Assembly (NCBI GenBank): GCA_023389105.1 | Contig: JAEWEY010000004.1 | Location: 496,001-560,000 of the forward strand | Reading direction: 5' to 3' | Length of the DNA stretch: 64,000 nt | Source of the DNA: Pseudomonadota bacterium | Lineage (GTDB): Bacteria > Pseudomonadota > Alphaproteobacteria > Sphingomonadales > Sphingomonadaceae | Shown: positions 21,869-30,366 of the stretch, one piece after another | How positions within the stretch are numbered: position 1 is the first letter of the stretch | How the letters are laid out: the number at the start of each line of letters is the position of its first letter | Program-made: the position numbers and the translations under genes | Notes under the pieces: model-generated | Databases searched by the model: none | Told to the model about the DNA's origin: nothing | Seen by the model: only the letters and a program-made list of their open reading frames with translations

Positions 21869-22576
21869 ATGAGCCAGGTGATCGCGCTGGTCGATGACGA
21901 CCGCAACATTCTGACCTCGGTGTCGATCGCGCTGCAAGCCGAAGGCTTTGTCACGCGCGTCTACTCTGATGCGCAAGCCGCCTTGAAAGCGATCAATGAC
22001 AATCCGCCCGACCTCGGCGTGTTCGACATCAAGATGCCCGGCATGGATGGCATGGAGCTTCTGCGCCGTGTGCGGGAAACGAGTTCCGTCCCCGTCATCT
22101 TCCTCACCTCAAAGGATGATGAACTCGACGAGGCGCTCGGGCTCGCAATGGGGGCTGACGATTATATCGCCAAACCATTCTCGCAGAGGCTTCTGATTGC
22201 GCGCATCCGGGCCATTCTACGCCGCCAAGACCTCGAACGCGGCGAGGCGGCAGCAAATAGCGAGCCCGAGCCACCGCGTCTGGAGCGCGGGCGATTGCTC
22301 ATGGATCCGGCGCGACACAAAGTCATCTGGGACGGCAAGGATGTCAGCCTGACGGTAACGGAGTTCTTGATCCTGGAAGCACTCGCGCAGCGGCCCGGAG
22401 TTGTGAAGTCCCGCAATCAGCTTCTGGACGTGGCTTACAATGATGATGTGTACGTCGACGACCGCACCATCGACAGCCACATCAAGCGTATCCGCCGGAA
22501 GTTTCGACTCCAGGATCCCAAGTTCGACTCGATCGAGACACTCTATGGCGTCGGATACCGTTTCGACGAGCAGTGA
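21869..22576 (+). CDS. chvI: Response regulator ChvI, OmpR family
   Basis: DNA-binding response regulator for the ChvG sensor. The 235-residue protein has a receiver domain with acid pocket VDDD at 8-11, phospho-acceptor Asp53 in [11 protein letters not shown], and Lys102 in YIAKPF, followed by a winged helix (about 135-230) ending in YGVGYRF. ATG 21869 ([11 protein letters not shown]) is preferred over an in-frame start at 21830, which adds a non-conserved tail. chvG starts 32 bases before the chvI stop in another frame. In relatives the pair controls acid, envelope and carbon responses including pckA. Confidence 0.92.
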   Translation: MSQVIALVDDDRNILTSVSIALQAEGFVTRVYSDAQAALKAINDNPPDLGVFDIKMPGMDGMELLRRVRETSSVPVIFLTSKDDELDEALGLAMGADDYIAKPFSQRLLIARIRAILRRQDLERGEAAANSEPEPPRLERGRLLMDPARHKVIWDGKDVSLTVTEFLILEALAQRPGVVKSRNQLLDVAYNDDVYVDDRTIDSHIKRIRRKFRLQDPKFDSIETLYGVGYRFDEQ

Positions 22577-24116
22577 GGATCCCGATCTCCGGCTGACCTG
22601 GTCGGGACGGTGGTCGCTCGCGCATCGTATCCTTGCGCTCAATTTGATCACGGTGCTTCTGGTCGCGTTGAGCACGCTTTACCTCGACGTGTTCCGCAAT
22701 CGGCTTGCGAAGGAGCGAACCCGCCAGACCCGCATCGAAGCTACCGCAACGGCTCTGGCGATTGAGGCTGCGGGCCCCGAAGACCGTGAGCCAATCCTGG
22801 CAACCGTCTCCAAATCGACCGGCAGCCGCATGCGTCTCTTCGCGCCCGATGGCCGGTTGCTCGCCGACAGTTGGCACCTCACTGGACCGACGTTCGAGTT
22901 GAAGGATCCCGCCACGCAGGGGTGGGCGAAGGGTGCGGCGCGAGCGCTCGACCGCGGGTTCAATTTGCTGGTCGGCGCCGAACATCTGGATGATTATACC
23001 GAGCCCACCCCTGACACCTTGGAAAGCTGGCCAGAGGCGAGGCAAGCCAGGGCCGAACGAAAGGCGGTCACCGTCGTCCGTAATGCGCCGGACCTAACGC
23101 CGGTGATTTCCGCGGCCGTGCCGGTGGACGGCGGCGTCCTTATGGCCACGACCAATGACCGGGCCTTCACCCGGACCATTCGCACTCAGCGGGCCAACAT
23201 CCTTGGCGCAATGATCTTTTTGGTTGGGCTCTCGGTCCTGCTCTCGCTGTTTCTCGCTCGGACCATCGTTCGTCCGCTTCGTCGTCTAGCGCTTGCAGCG
23301 CACCGTGTCCGTCTGGGCCGATCGCGCGAAGTGAACGTCCCTCGCCTGCCCTCCCGCAGCGATGAAATCGGCCTGCTTGCGCGTGCCGTCTCGGACATGA
23401 GCCAGTCACTCCGGCACCGCATCGACAATATCGAGGCATTTGCTGCGGACGTCACCCATGAGCTGAAGAACCCGTTGGCTTCCCTTCGATCGGCAATCGA
23501 TGGGCTCGATCGTGTCGATGATCCTCAACTGCGCGAGAAATTGAAGACAATCGTTCGCGAGGATGTTGCGCGTCTCGACCGTCTCATTGGTGACATTAGC
23601 GAAGCCGCTCGGACCGACGCCGAGCTCGCGCGCGCTACATTCGAGCGGATCGACCTCGGCACGCTTATTGGCCAGTTGGTCAACAGTTGGGAGACGCGGC
23701 GCGAGACTGGTGACGCCCGCATCGCTTTCGCACGGCCCCGCAAGGAATCGGCCACGGTCATGGGGAAGCCGGATCGACTGGCCCGAGCCATCAATGCGAT
23801 CATCGACAATGCGGTGAGCTTCTCTCCGCCAGCCGGTCTGGTCGAAGTGGCCGTTGCGCGCGTTGGCGATGAAGTTCGAATCCGCATCGACGATGAAGGG
23901 CCCGGCGTTCCGCAGGAAGCCCGTGAGGCGATTTTTAACCGCTTCCATTCAGTACGGCCCGAGGGCGAAAGCTTCGGCCGACACTCCGGTCTCGGCCTTG
24001 CTATCGCCCAGGCAATCGTGAATGGCCACGACGGAGAAATCGACGTGCAAGACCGTGACGACGCGCCTTCAGGAGCGCGCTTCATCATCAAGTTACCGGC
24101 GGCGGATCGCGAATGA
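22545..24116 (+). CDS. chvG: Sensor histidine kinase ChvG
   Basis: Membrane sensor kinase partnering ChvI. From ATG 22545 it has 523 residues: a membrane helix about 31-48, a periplasmic sensor domain about 50-215, a second helix about 218-240, HAMP to about 295, DHp with H305 in [13 protein letters not shown], and a catalytic domain with N box [20 protein letters not shown] and SGLGLAIAQ. Its start overlaps chvI by 32 bases and its TGA overlaps the hprK ATG (ATGA). In other alphaproteobacteria the periplasmic domain is inhibited by ExoR; I see no exoR here. Confidence 0.92.
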   Translation: MASDTVSTSSEDPDLRLTWSGRWSLAHRILALNLITVLLVALSTLYLDVFRNRLAKERTRQTRIEATATALAIEAAGPEDREPILATVSKSTGSRMRLFAPDGRLLADSWHLTGPTFELKDPATQGWAKGAARALDRGFNLLVGAEHLDDYTEPTPDTLESWPEARQARAERKAVTVVRNAPDLTPVISAAVPVDGGVLMATTNDRAFTRTIRTQRANILGAMIFLVGLSVLLSLFLARTIVRPLRRLALAAHRVRLGRSREVNVPRLPSRSDEIGLLARAVSDMSQSLRHRIDNIEAFAADVTHELKNPLASLRSAIDGLDRVDDPQLREKLKTIVREDVARLDRLIGDISEAARTDAELARATFERIDLGTLIGQLVNSWETRRETGDARIAFARPRKESATVMGKPDRLARAINAIIDNAVSFSPPAGLVEVAVARVGDEVRIRIDDEGPGVPQEAREAIFNRFHSVRPEGESFGRHSGLGLAIAQAIVNGHDGEIDVQDRDDAPSGARFIIKLPAADRE

Positions 24117-24568
24117 TCCGCGTTACACCGATCGCACCGCGCATCAGCGCGGAAACCGTTCATGGGAACACCGTGGCCAAAGACGGCCGCGCCGTGCTGA
24201 TCACGGGCCCCTCGGGCTCCGGCAAATCGGACCTCACGCTTCGCCTCTTCGACCGGGGCTACCAGCTGATCAGCGATGACAGGTCCGTGCTGAAGCGCGA
24301 CGGCGAACGGGTCGTCGCGTCCGCCCCGCCGACCATTGCGGGGAAAATGGAAGTTCGCGGTCTCGGCATTGTCGAGCTTGCTCACCAGGACAATGTTCCC
24401 GTCGCGCTCATCGTCGAGCTGACCAGCGACATTCAGCGCCTCCCGGAAGACAGCCGCGAGCGCCTGATTCTCGGCGTCGGCCTTCCGTTCGTCACCATCG
24501 ACGCAATGCCGGCGTCTGCGCCGGCGAAAGTCGACCTCGCGCTCGACCGCTTCGGCCTGAAATTCTGA
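24113..24568 (+). CDS. hprK: HPr kinase/phosphorylase, short alphaproteobacterial form
   Basis: Phosphorylates and dephosphorylates HPr on serine. At 151 residues it contains only the catalytic half: P-loop TGPSGSGKSD (32-39), DDRSVLK, and the HprK signature region KMEVRGLGIVEL. The N-terminal domain of Firmicutes HprK is absent, as usual in alphaproteobacteria. It is coupled to chvG (ATGA) and rapZ (TGATG). Confidence 0.94.
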   Translation: MIRVTPIAPRISAETVHGNTVAKDGRAVLITGPSGSGKSDLTLRLFDRGYQLISDDRSVLKRDGERVVASAPPTIAGKMEVRGLGIVELAHQDNVPVALIVELTSDIQRLPEDSRERLILGVGLPFVTIDAMPASAPAKVDLALDRFGLKF

Positions 24569-25494
24569 TGACGAGTGGCGGCCAGAAACGGCCGCCGCGC
24601 CTGCTGCTCGTCACCGGCATGTCCGGCGCGGGCAAATCGACCGTCCTCGACGCGCTTGAGGACATGAGCTGGGATGTCGTCGACAATCTTCCCGCCGACC
24701 TGATCGAGGCGTTTGTCCACGGCGGCGACCAATGCCGAACCGCCAACGTCGCCATCGGCATGGATGTTCGCAGCCGCGGATTCGATCCCGAAGCGCTCCA
24801 CGACCAAATCCACGCAATGCCGGGCGTCCACCCCGAAATCCTCTACCTCGACTGCGGTGAGGCCGAGCTTGTCCGCCGCTACGACGAAACGAGGCGCAGA
24901 CATCCACTGGCAATGGATCGGCCGGCAGAGGACGGCATCGCAAGGGAGCGCCGCGAAACGTTTCTGCTCCGGGCTGCAGCCGACAGCGTGATCGACACTA
25001 CCGACCTGTCGCCCGCCACGCTGCGCGACGAGCTCCGCCTGCGCTACGGTGGCGATGCCGACCAACCCGTGCTGACCATCAGCTCCTTTGCCTTCTCGCG
25101 CGGCATCAGCCGTACGGGCGACCTGGTGTTCGACATGCGCTTCCTCCCCAATCCACACTGGGTTGAGGAACTGCGGCCACTGACTGGGGAGGATCCGGAA
25201 ATCCGCGCCTACCTCCAGAAGGAACCGGCCTGGGACGAGGCGATGGACCGCATCGAAGCGCTTCTCATCGATTGGATTCCCCGCTACTGGGCCGCCGGCA
25301 AGAGCTACGTGACGGTCGCTTTCGGGTGTACTGGAGGGAGACACCGTTCGGTTGCCGCTGCAACCGAGATGGCGGAACGTCTACGTCGTGCCGGATTGGC
25401 TCCGAATGTCCGTCACCGTGATCTGGCGTCGCTGCCAAGGGACACGATCGAACGGCAGCGTGCGCCGGCGAGCGAGGACGAGTTGAACGGATGA
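24568..25494 (+). CDS. rapZ: RNase adapter RapZ (YvcJ family P-loop protein)
   Basis: A 308-residue nucleotide-binding protein with P-loop GMSGAGKS (17-24), a Walker-B-like region YLDCGEAELVRRY, and the C-terminal RNA/metabolite-binding block with VAFGCTGGRHRSVA. In enterobacteria RapZ controls GlmZ/GlmS; in alphaproteobacteria the target is not known to me. It lies inside the PTS block, coupled on both sides (TGATG with hprK, ATGA with the EIIA gene), which suggests its activity responds to PTS state. Confidence 0.93.
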   Translation: MTSGGQKRPPRLLLVTGMSGAGKSTVLDALEDMSWDVVDNLPADLIEAFVHGGDQCRTANVAIGMDVRSRGFDPEALHDQIHAMPGVHPEILYLDCGEAELVRRYDETRRRHPLAMDRPAEDGIARERRETFLLRAAADSVIDTTDLSPATLRDELRLRYGGDADQPVLTISSFAFSRGISRTGDLVFDMRFLPNPHWVEELRPLTGEDPEIRAYLQKEPAWDEAMDRIEALLIDWIPRYWAAGKSYVTVAFGCTGGRHRSVAAATEMAERLRRAGLAPNVRHRDLASLPRDTIERQRAPASEDELNG

Positions 25495-25898
25495 TTGGAC
25501 TAGTGCTGGTAACCCATGGCCGACTGGCGACGGAGTTCGTCGTGGCGATGGAACATGTTGTTGGGCCGCAGGAAGCCATTGCCGCAATCTGCATCGGGCC
25601 GGACGACGACATGGAAGGACGCCGCAAAGATATTGCGAAGGCCATCCGCGAGGTCGACCGCGGCCAGGGCGTCATCATTCTGACCGACCTTTTCGGCGGA
25701 ACGCCCTCGAACCTCGCCATCAGCCTGATGAAGAGCGAAAACATCGAGGTCATCGCCGGCGTGAACCTCCCGATGCTGATCCGGCTGGAAGGCGCCCGCA
25801 AGGTGATGCCGGTCCACGCCGCGGTCGCCGCCGCTCGTGAAGCGGGCCGGAAGTATATCTCGGTCGCCAGCGAGATCCTCGGGGAAGCCGCCGCTTGA
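25491..25898 (+). CDS. PTS EIIA component, mannose family
   Basis: A 135-residue EIIA(Man)-like phosphocarrier. His9 in VTHGRLA is the expected phosphorylation site, and the fold signature LTDLFGGTPSNLA is present. No EIIB, EIIC or EIID gene is in the block, so it is not part of a sugar uptake system here; it probably works as a regulatory output of the phosphorelay. It overlaps rapZ (ATGA) and ptsH (TTGA). Confidence 0.93.
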   Translation: MIGLVLVTHGRLATEFVVAMEHVVGPQEAIAAICIGPDDDMEGRRKDIAKAIREVDRGQGVIILTDLFGGTPSNLAISLMKSENIEVIAGVNLPMLIRLEGARKVMPVHAAVAAAREAGRKYISVASEILGEAAA

Positions 25899-26167
25899 CG
25901 GCGCTCAGCCAAGAGGTCGCGATTACCAACAGACGCGGGCTCCATGCGCGGGCCAGCGCCAAGTTCGTCAATCTCGCCAGCGAACTGCCGGCGAAGATCG
26001 AGGTCGAGAAGGACGGCAATCGCGTCTGCGGCACGTCAATCATGGGCCTGATGATGCTCGGTGCGGCGATGGGCGATTCGATCATCATTCACTGCGATGG
26101 CGAAGACGCCGACGACGCGATGACGAAGCTGGTCGCACTCGTCGAGGAGCGGTTCGGGGAAGACTGA
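25895..26167 (+). CDS. ptsH: Phosphocarrier protein HPr
   Basis: 90 residues. His17 in RRGLHARAS is the EI-phosphorylated site, and Ser48 in GTSIMGLMML is the position phosphorylated by HprK. The start is TTG, overlapping the EIIA stop as TTGA. The EI gene (ptsP or ptsI) is not directly downstream here; a TrmH-type methyltransferase follows with a one-base overlap (TGATG), so EI must be encoded elsewhere or be absent. Confidence 0.95.
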   Translation: MTALSQEVAITNRRGLHARASAKFVNLASELPAKIEVEKDGNRVCGTSIMGLMMLGAAMGDSIIIHCDGEDADDAMTKLVALVEERFGED

Positions 26168-26964
26168 TGCCTCGCGAGGTGACGGCTTTTTCGAACGCGA
26201 CGGTCAAACTGCTCCGTTCGCTCCGGGACAAGAAGGCGCGTCGCGCCGAGGGTCTGTTTCTGGCCGAGGGACTTCGCATCTTGACCGAGGCCCGGGACAG
26301 CGGGCGGCTGCCGGAGATCGTGGCCTTTTCCGCCGAGGGCGCACGGCACCCCCTCGCCGGAGAAATCATCGCCGCGACGGAAGCGGCCGGCGGCGACGCG
26401 GTGCTGACGACGGCGGACATCCTCACCAAGATGAGCGGCAAGGACAATCCGCAGATGTTGCTCGGCGCCTATCGGCAACCGCCGACCGAGTTGTCGGCGA
26501 TCGACCGGAGCGCGGCGCCGCTGTGGATCGTGGCCCAGGCCCTTCGCGACCCCGGCAACATCGGGACGATCCTGCGCACAGGCGACGCCGTCGGCGCCGG
26601 CGGATTGATACTGATCGACGACTGCGCCGATCCCTTCTCCGTCGAGGCGGTGCGGGCATCGATGGGCGCCTTGTTCACCCAGCGGATCGCGACGGCCCGC
26701 TGGCCGGAATTCGTCGAGTGGCTGCGGAGTGGCCCGGGGGAGCTCGTCGGCAGCAGCCTCAAGACCGATCACGACTATCTCGAGCCGCAATACGAACAGC
26801 CATGCTTCTTGGTGGTTGGCAACGAGCAGCAGGGGCTGCCTGCCAATTACGAAGCGGAATGCGATCTGCTGGTCAAAATCCCGATGGCGGGGCGCGCCGA
26901 CAGCTTGAACGCGGCGATCGCTACTGCTGTCATGGCTTTCGCGATCAAGGCAAGCTGGCGCTAA
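26167..26964 (+). CDS. TrmH/SpoU-family RNA 2'-O-methyltransferase
   Basis: A 265-residue SPOUT methyltransferase. N-terminal substrate-binding domain (about 1-95, with RAEGLFLAEGLRIL), then the trefoil-knot motifs: LRDPGNIGTILRTGDAVGA, VVGNEQQGLP and IPMAGRADSLNAAIATAV. It resembles RlmB/TrmH-like 23S rRNA ribose methyltransferases; the target nucleotide is unknown. ATG 26167 overlaps the HPr stop by one base, so it ends the chvI operon translationally. Confidence 0.92.
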   Translation: MPREVTAFSNATVKLLRSLRDKKARRAEGLFLAEGLRILTEARDSGRLPEIVAFSAEGARHPLAGEIIAATEAAGGDAVLTTADILTKMSGKDNPQMLLGAYRQPPTELSAIDRSAAPLWIVAQALRDPGNIGTILRTGDAVGAGGLILIDDCADPFSVEAVRASMGALFTQRIATARWPEFVEWLRSGPGELVGSSLKTDHDYLEPQYEQPCFLVVGNEQQGLPANYEAECDLLVKIPMAGRADSLNAAIATAVMAFAIKASWR

Positions 26965-26974
26965 GGAGATTGAT

Positions 26975-27316
26975 ATGCGGTTGCTGGCTGTCCTTCCCGT
27001 GGTTGTTCTCGCGAGTGCCTGTTACCCCATCCCGGGCCCGCCGCCCCCGCCCTACCACGCGGTCGGGACCGAGCCTTTCTGGAACGTGTTGATCGACGAG
27101 CGTGACGTCACGTTCACCCAACCCGACGCACAGCCGGTCCGCCAGCCGCGGCCGCGGCCGATCCATGGCGTCGCGGGCGAAATCTACCAGACGCCGCGCA
27201 TCAACGTGAACATCGTGCACGCGCAGTGCAGCGACGGTATGAGCGACCGAGTGTACCCGGACAAAGTCCAGGTCACCGTCGATGGGCGCCGGTTCGAGGG
27301 CTGCGGCGGGCTTTGA
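26975..27316 (+). CDS. Small lipoprotein, COG3650-like
   Basis: 113 residues, start MRLLAVLPVVVLASAC: a signal peptide with a lipobox ending at Cys16, so a lipoprotein. A proline stretch follows (PIPGPPPPPYH), then the family pattern AVGTEPFWNV and the C-terminal CSDGMSDRVYPDKVQV...GCGG. AAGGAG lies 7 bases before the ATG, and the gene begins 10 bases after the methyltransferase stop, so it probably belongs to the same transcript. Function unknown. Confidence 0.82.
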   Translation: MRLLAVLPVVVLASACYPIPGPPPPPYHAVGTEPFWNVLIDERDVTFTQPDAQPVRQPRPRPIHGVAGEIYQTPRINVNIVHAQCSDGMSDRVYPDKVQVTVDGRRFEGCGGL

Positions 27317-27322
27317 ATGCGA

Positions 27323-27391
27323 ATTGATCGGGGCGAATGTTCCGAATGTTCACAGTGACGAGCTGTTTTGGCCGGAGTTTCCCCGATCAAT
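27323..27391. repeat. 11-bp perfect inverted repeat between convergent genes
   Basis: ATTGATCGGGG (27323-27333) and CCCCGATCAAT (27381-27391) are exact reverse complements, 47 bases apart, in the 122-base gap between the lipoprotein gene and rmuC. Inside the loop, GAATGTTC occurs twice one base apart (27335-27342 and 27344-27351). There is no T-run, so a classic terminator is not supported; it may be a bidirectional hairpin that protects both 3' ends. Confidence 0.5.
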
Positions 27392-27438
27392 AAGCGGGAC
27401 CGGACACGACCAGCCGCAATCCTATTTTGCAAGCTCGC

Positions 27439-28788
27439 CTACTCGGCGGCGATCTGCGGCGTATCCTCCTCGTTCAGACCGAACTCGGCGTCGGCATAGC
27501 GCGGAAGCGCTTCGACCGGCGTCAGAACGTCGATGTCGCGGCGGCCTGGCTCGATGTTCAGCTCCCGAAACTTGCGTGCAGTGACCAGCGAGCGGGTCTC
27601 AAAGCTTGAGACGAAGCTGTTGTAATTATTGACTGCCGTAGACAATCCGCTGCCCACCTTGCGGAGATCGTCGGCCGCCTTGGCAAGGCGCTCGTAAAGT
27701 TCTTTGCCGAGCTCGCCGATCTGCCGCGCTTCCTTGGCGAGGCGCTCCTGCCGCCAGACGGCCGCCACGGTACGCGCGATGGCGATGAGGTTAGTCGGGG
27801 TCGCGAGCAGTACCTTCTTGTCGAACGCGTAATCCCAGAGATTCGGATCCTGCTCGAGCGCGGCGGTGAGAAAGTGCTCGCCGGGAATGAACATCACGAC
27901 ATAATCAGGCGCGTCGTCGAACTGCGACCAATAAGCCTTGGCGCCGAGCGTGTTGACGTGGGCGCGGATGGCTGTGGCATGCGCCGCGAGCGAACGGCCG
28001 CGGTCATTCTCGTCAACCGCGCCGAAGGCGTCCTGATAGTCGTTGAGCGAGACCTTGGCGTCGATCACCAGGCTTTGACCGCCGGGCACGCGCACGACAA
28101 CGTCGGGACGGAGGCGCCCGCCCTCGCCGTCCGCGACGCTGACCTCGGTCGCAAAGTCGCAATGTTCGGACAGACCGCAGCTCTCCAGCACGTTGCGAAG
28201 CTGCTGCTCACCCCAGCGGCCGCGGGCCTTGGGCGCGTTGCGCAATGCATTGACCAGCTTGGCGGCTTCGGCGGAGACGCGCTCGGTGCCCGTGCGCATG
28301 GCCTCGATCTGGCCCGACAGCAGCCCGAAGGCGTCGCGGCGCTCGGCCTCCACCTTCTGCACCGTCGTTTCATAGCGTTCGAGGCGGTCGTGGACCGGCT
28401 GCAGCAATGCCCGCAGATTCTGTCCGCTATGCTCTTCCGATTGGCGGAACCGCTGGTCGGCACGCTTGAGGAAGCTCTCCTGCGCCTCGGCCAGGATCTT
28501 GTTGCTGATCTCGGAGAATTGCGCGGACAGCCCTTCCTTGGCCTCGATCAGTTCCTTAATCCGCGCTTCGAACCCGCGCTCGCGCTCGGCATGCGCTGCT
28601 TCCATGGCCGCGAGCCTCGTCGCTGCATCGCGATTGACGTCACGTTCCTTGACGACCCCGTCCAATTGCAAGCGCAGGGCGTCGACGGTGTGCGCAGCGC
28701 CGGCGGCCGCGCGGCTTCCGATCAGCCAGCCAATGGCCGCCCCGATGACAAGAGCGATAAGAAGAAAGATCAGCATGGCGGCAGTCAT
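27439..28788 (-). CDS. rmuC: DNA recombination protein RmuC
   Basis: A 449-residue protein: an N-terminal membrane helix (MLIFLLIALVIGAAIGWLIG), a long coiled coil (about 35-170), then the RmuC nuclease-like domain (RGRWGEQQLRNVLESCGL, RPDVVVRVPGGQSLVIDAKVSLNDY, VMFIPGEHFL, LIAIARTVAAVWRQE). RmuC limits DNA inversions at short repeats. A LexA box lies 17 bases before the ATG, so SOS induction is likely. Monocistronic by position: the gene upstream on the same strand ends 60 bases away. Confidence 0.94.
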   Translation of the reverse strand: MTAAMLIFLLIALVIGAAIGWLIGSRAAAGAAHTVDALRLQLDGVVKERDVNRDAATRLAAMEAAHAERERGFEARIKELIEAKEGLSAQFSEISNKILAEAQESFLKRADQRFRQSEEHSGQNLRALLQPVHDRLERYETTVQKVEAERRDAFGLLSGQIEAMRTGTERVSAEAAKLVNALRNAPKARGRWGEQQLRNVLESCGLSEHCDFATEVSVADGEGGRLRPDVVVRVPGGQSLVIDAKVSLNDYQDAFGAVDENDRGRSLAAHATAIRAHVNTLGAKAYWSQFDDAPDYVVMFIPGEHFLTAALEQDPNLWDYAFDKKVLLATPTNLIAIARTVAAVWRQERLAKEARQIGELGKELYERLAKAADDLRKVGSGLSTAVNNYNSFVSSFETRSLVTARKFRELNIEPGRRDIDVLTPVEALPRYADAEFGLNEEDTPQIAAE

Positions 28789-28804
28789 GACCGCGTACTC
28801 CCCG

Positions 28805-28819
28805 GAACATTTGGGGAAC
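28805..28819 (-). promoter_or_regulatory. LexA (SOS) box of rmuC
   Basis: Minus strand GTTCCCCAAATGTTC, that is GTTC-N7-GTTC, preceded by TAAA. It shares the stretch AAAGTTCCCC and the second GTTCC or GTTCCT half with the box in front of lexA (41174-41188). It lies 17 bases upstream of the rmuC start. Confidence 0.75.
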
Positions 28820-28848
28820 TTTACGGCAGCAGCGCTACTCGCTCAAGT

Positions 28849-29502
28849 CTACAAGCCGCTGTTTTCCACAGTCCTTTGCTCGGCGACGAACCTAATCACC
28901 ATCTCATTGAACGTCCCGAGCGACGAGGACCAGAAGCCGCCGCTTGACCCATGGGCGGCGGACTCCTCGCAAAGCGCCTGCGCCTCGTCATAGCGTTGTG
29001 CCGCCAGAAGCGTCGCAACCCGGGTCACGAACCGTTGATCAGGCTTCCGGGAGCTATCGATCTGCTTCAGGAATTCGTCTGCCGTCCATTCGCGGGCGAC
29101 CTCGTCAAGCGTTCGATCGGCGTGCTCGAGCAAGCGCCGCGCAATGTGGTCAACACCACCATCCTCGGAAACCTCGAATTCTTCCAAGATCAGGAGACCG
29201 CATTTCATCCAGCCGTAGGCACGAAACGACAGCGGCTGATCGCAAAGCTCGGGATGGCCGACGAGACACCAGAAGATGGGATCGATCGCCATCGGCTTGA
29301 CCGAAACCCTCGCCCTCGTCCGTTCACGTAGGATGTCCGTCATTTCCTGGACGGACATGAACCAGCCACCGTCCTGCGCGAACAGGACGCCCTGGTTGGA
29401 ACGCCAGCGCGTGCCCTTCGTGACAGTTCGACAGGCCTTGAAAAGTTCGCGGCGCTGGGCATGCCGGGACTTGGTGAATTCGCGTTTCGAAAGTTCCGCC
29501 AT
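28849..29502 (-). CDS. Unknown protein, 217 residues
   Basis: Starts MAELSKREFTKSRHAQRREL, with a basic N-terminus, then a mixed alpha/beta region (DPIFWCLVGHPELCDQPLS, GWMKCGLLILEEFEVSED) and a helical C-terminus (TRVATLLAAQRYDEAQALCEE). No signal peptide or membrane helix. I recognise no family. ATG 29502 was chosen over a longer reading to 29571 because the extra residues run into the divergent promoter region of the Cys-rich protein. The preceding 105 bases hold that divergent promoter. Confidence 0.65.
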   Translation of the reverse strand: MAELSKREFTKSRHAQRRELFKACRTVTKGTRWRSNQGVLFAQDGGWFMSVQEMTDILRERTRARVSVKPMAIDPIFWCLVGHPELCDQPLSFRAYGWMKCGLLILEEFEVSEDGGVDHIARRLLEHADRTLDEVAREWTADEFLKQIDSSRKPDQRFVTRVATLLAAQRYDEAQALCEESAAHGSSGGFWSSSLGTFNEMVIRFVAEQRTVENSGL

Positions 29503-29562
29503 GTTCGCGCCTCGCCAACGCGGTGATGTAATGCGAAAGCGTAAATGAAGCCCTGCGCAGCG

Positions 29563-29587
29563 GGAACACAAGCTAGTCGATGCGGTT
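29563..29587 (+). promoter_or_regulatory. EcfG-type general stress promoter of the Cys-rich protein gene
   Basis: GGAAC (29563-29567), 16 bases, then GGTT (29584-29587), matching EcfG sites (GGAAC-N16/17-cGTT). The ATG at 29608 follows 20 bases later with a GAGGAG ribosome site, a normal layout for a short leader. Confidence 0.65.
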
Positions 29588-29607
29588 AGCCAGATGAGGA
29601 GATTTCA

Positions 29608-29997
29608 ATGTCCATTCGCAAGATGATCGCGCTGCACCCGGCGAGCAAAGACCACAACAACCAGCCGCTGGGCGATGCCGTCCATCACCTGATGTATTGT
29701 TCGAAGATGTGCCTGAGCTGTGCGGACGCCTGCATGGCCGAGCCGATGGACATGACCCAGTGCATTCGCCTGTGCCTCGATTGCTCCGACATTTGTGAAG
29801 CGACGGCCCGGCTTGGGTTGCGGCGGACGGGCGACGATCAGCCGATGCTGCGCGAGCTGCTCGAATTGTGCGCGCGCATGTGCGAGCAATGCGCGGCCGA
29901 GTGCGAGAGCCACGACCACGAACATTGCAAGCTCTGCGCGCAAATCTGCCGCGAATGCGCGGAAGATTGCCGGAACGCGGCGGCTTCGCTGGCTTAA
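29608..29997 (+). CDS. Cysteine-rich four-helix bundle protein (DUF326, copper-binding type)
   Basis: 129 residues with 16 cysteines spaced along predicted helices: CSKMCLSCADAC, CIRLCLDCSDIC, CARMCEQCAAEC, CKLCAQICRECAEDC. This Cys-x2/3-Cys pattern on a four-helix bundle is that of the Csp copper storage family and DUF326. No signal peptide is seen, so it would be a cytosolic form. It would bind many Cu(I) ions; metal identity is inferred from the family. An EcfG-like promoter precedes it. Its TAA shares bases 29994-29997 with the stop of the convergent gene. Confidence 0.88.
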   Translation: MSIRKMIALHPASKDHNNQPLGDAVHHLMYCSKMCLSCADACMAEPMDMTQCIRLCLDCSDICEATARLGLRRTGDDQPMLRELLELCARMCEQCAAECESHDHEHCKLCAQICRECAEDCRNAAASLA

Positions 29998-30365
29998 AAG
30001 TCGGACTTCCCGAAGCGCGCGACGCCCTGATTGATGCCGGGCGGGTCGAGCACGCTGACGTCGAGGTCGATCGGCTCACCGATCCAGTGACCCAGGTCCG
30101 TATGGTCGGCGAGGTCGTCGTCGGTCAGCGGGTGAACAAGCGCGCGGAGGCCCGACGCTTCGATCGTTGCGACGACGTGATCGCGTGCGGGCTCGAGAAA
30201 ATGGATTTCATATTGAGGGATCGGATGCGGGCCGACGCCGCGGTCGGTCAGGCTGCCGACGAACAGTATCTGCGGATCATTGGTGAAGCCGGTACGCAGT
30301 CGGTCGGCTGCGGCCCGTTCCTCGGCTGAGTAGTAGATGTGCGCGTGATACGGCGCGTCAGCCAA
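29994..30365 (-). CDS. DOPA 4,5-dioxygenase family protein
   Basis: A 123-residue ferredoxin-like dioxygenase fold protein. Histidine blocks YHAHIYY near the N-terminus, GPHPIPQYEIHF in the middle, and LVHPLTDDDLADHTDLGHWIG are those of the DOPA 4,5-dioxygenase family found in fungi, plants and bacteria. Bacterial members act on catechols at low rates; the natural substrate here is unknown. It starts one base after the def stop on the same strand, so it is likely in the recR-def transcript. Confidence 0.85.
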   Translation of the reverse strand: MADAPYHAHIYYSAEERAAADRLRTGFTNDPQILFVGSLTDRGVGPHPIPQYEIHFLEPARDHVVATIEASGLRALVHPLTDDDLADHTDLGHWIGEPIDLDVSVLDPPGINQGVARFGKSDF

Positions 30366-30366
30366 C

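Noticed and set aside
27335..27351. GTTC-N5-GTTC inside GAATGTTCCGAATGTTC as a third LexA box
   Set aside because: Spacing is 5, not 7, and it lies between two gene 3' ends, not in a promoter.
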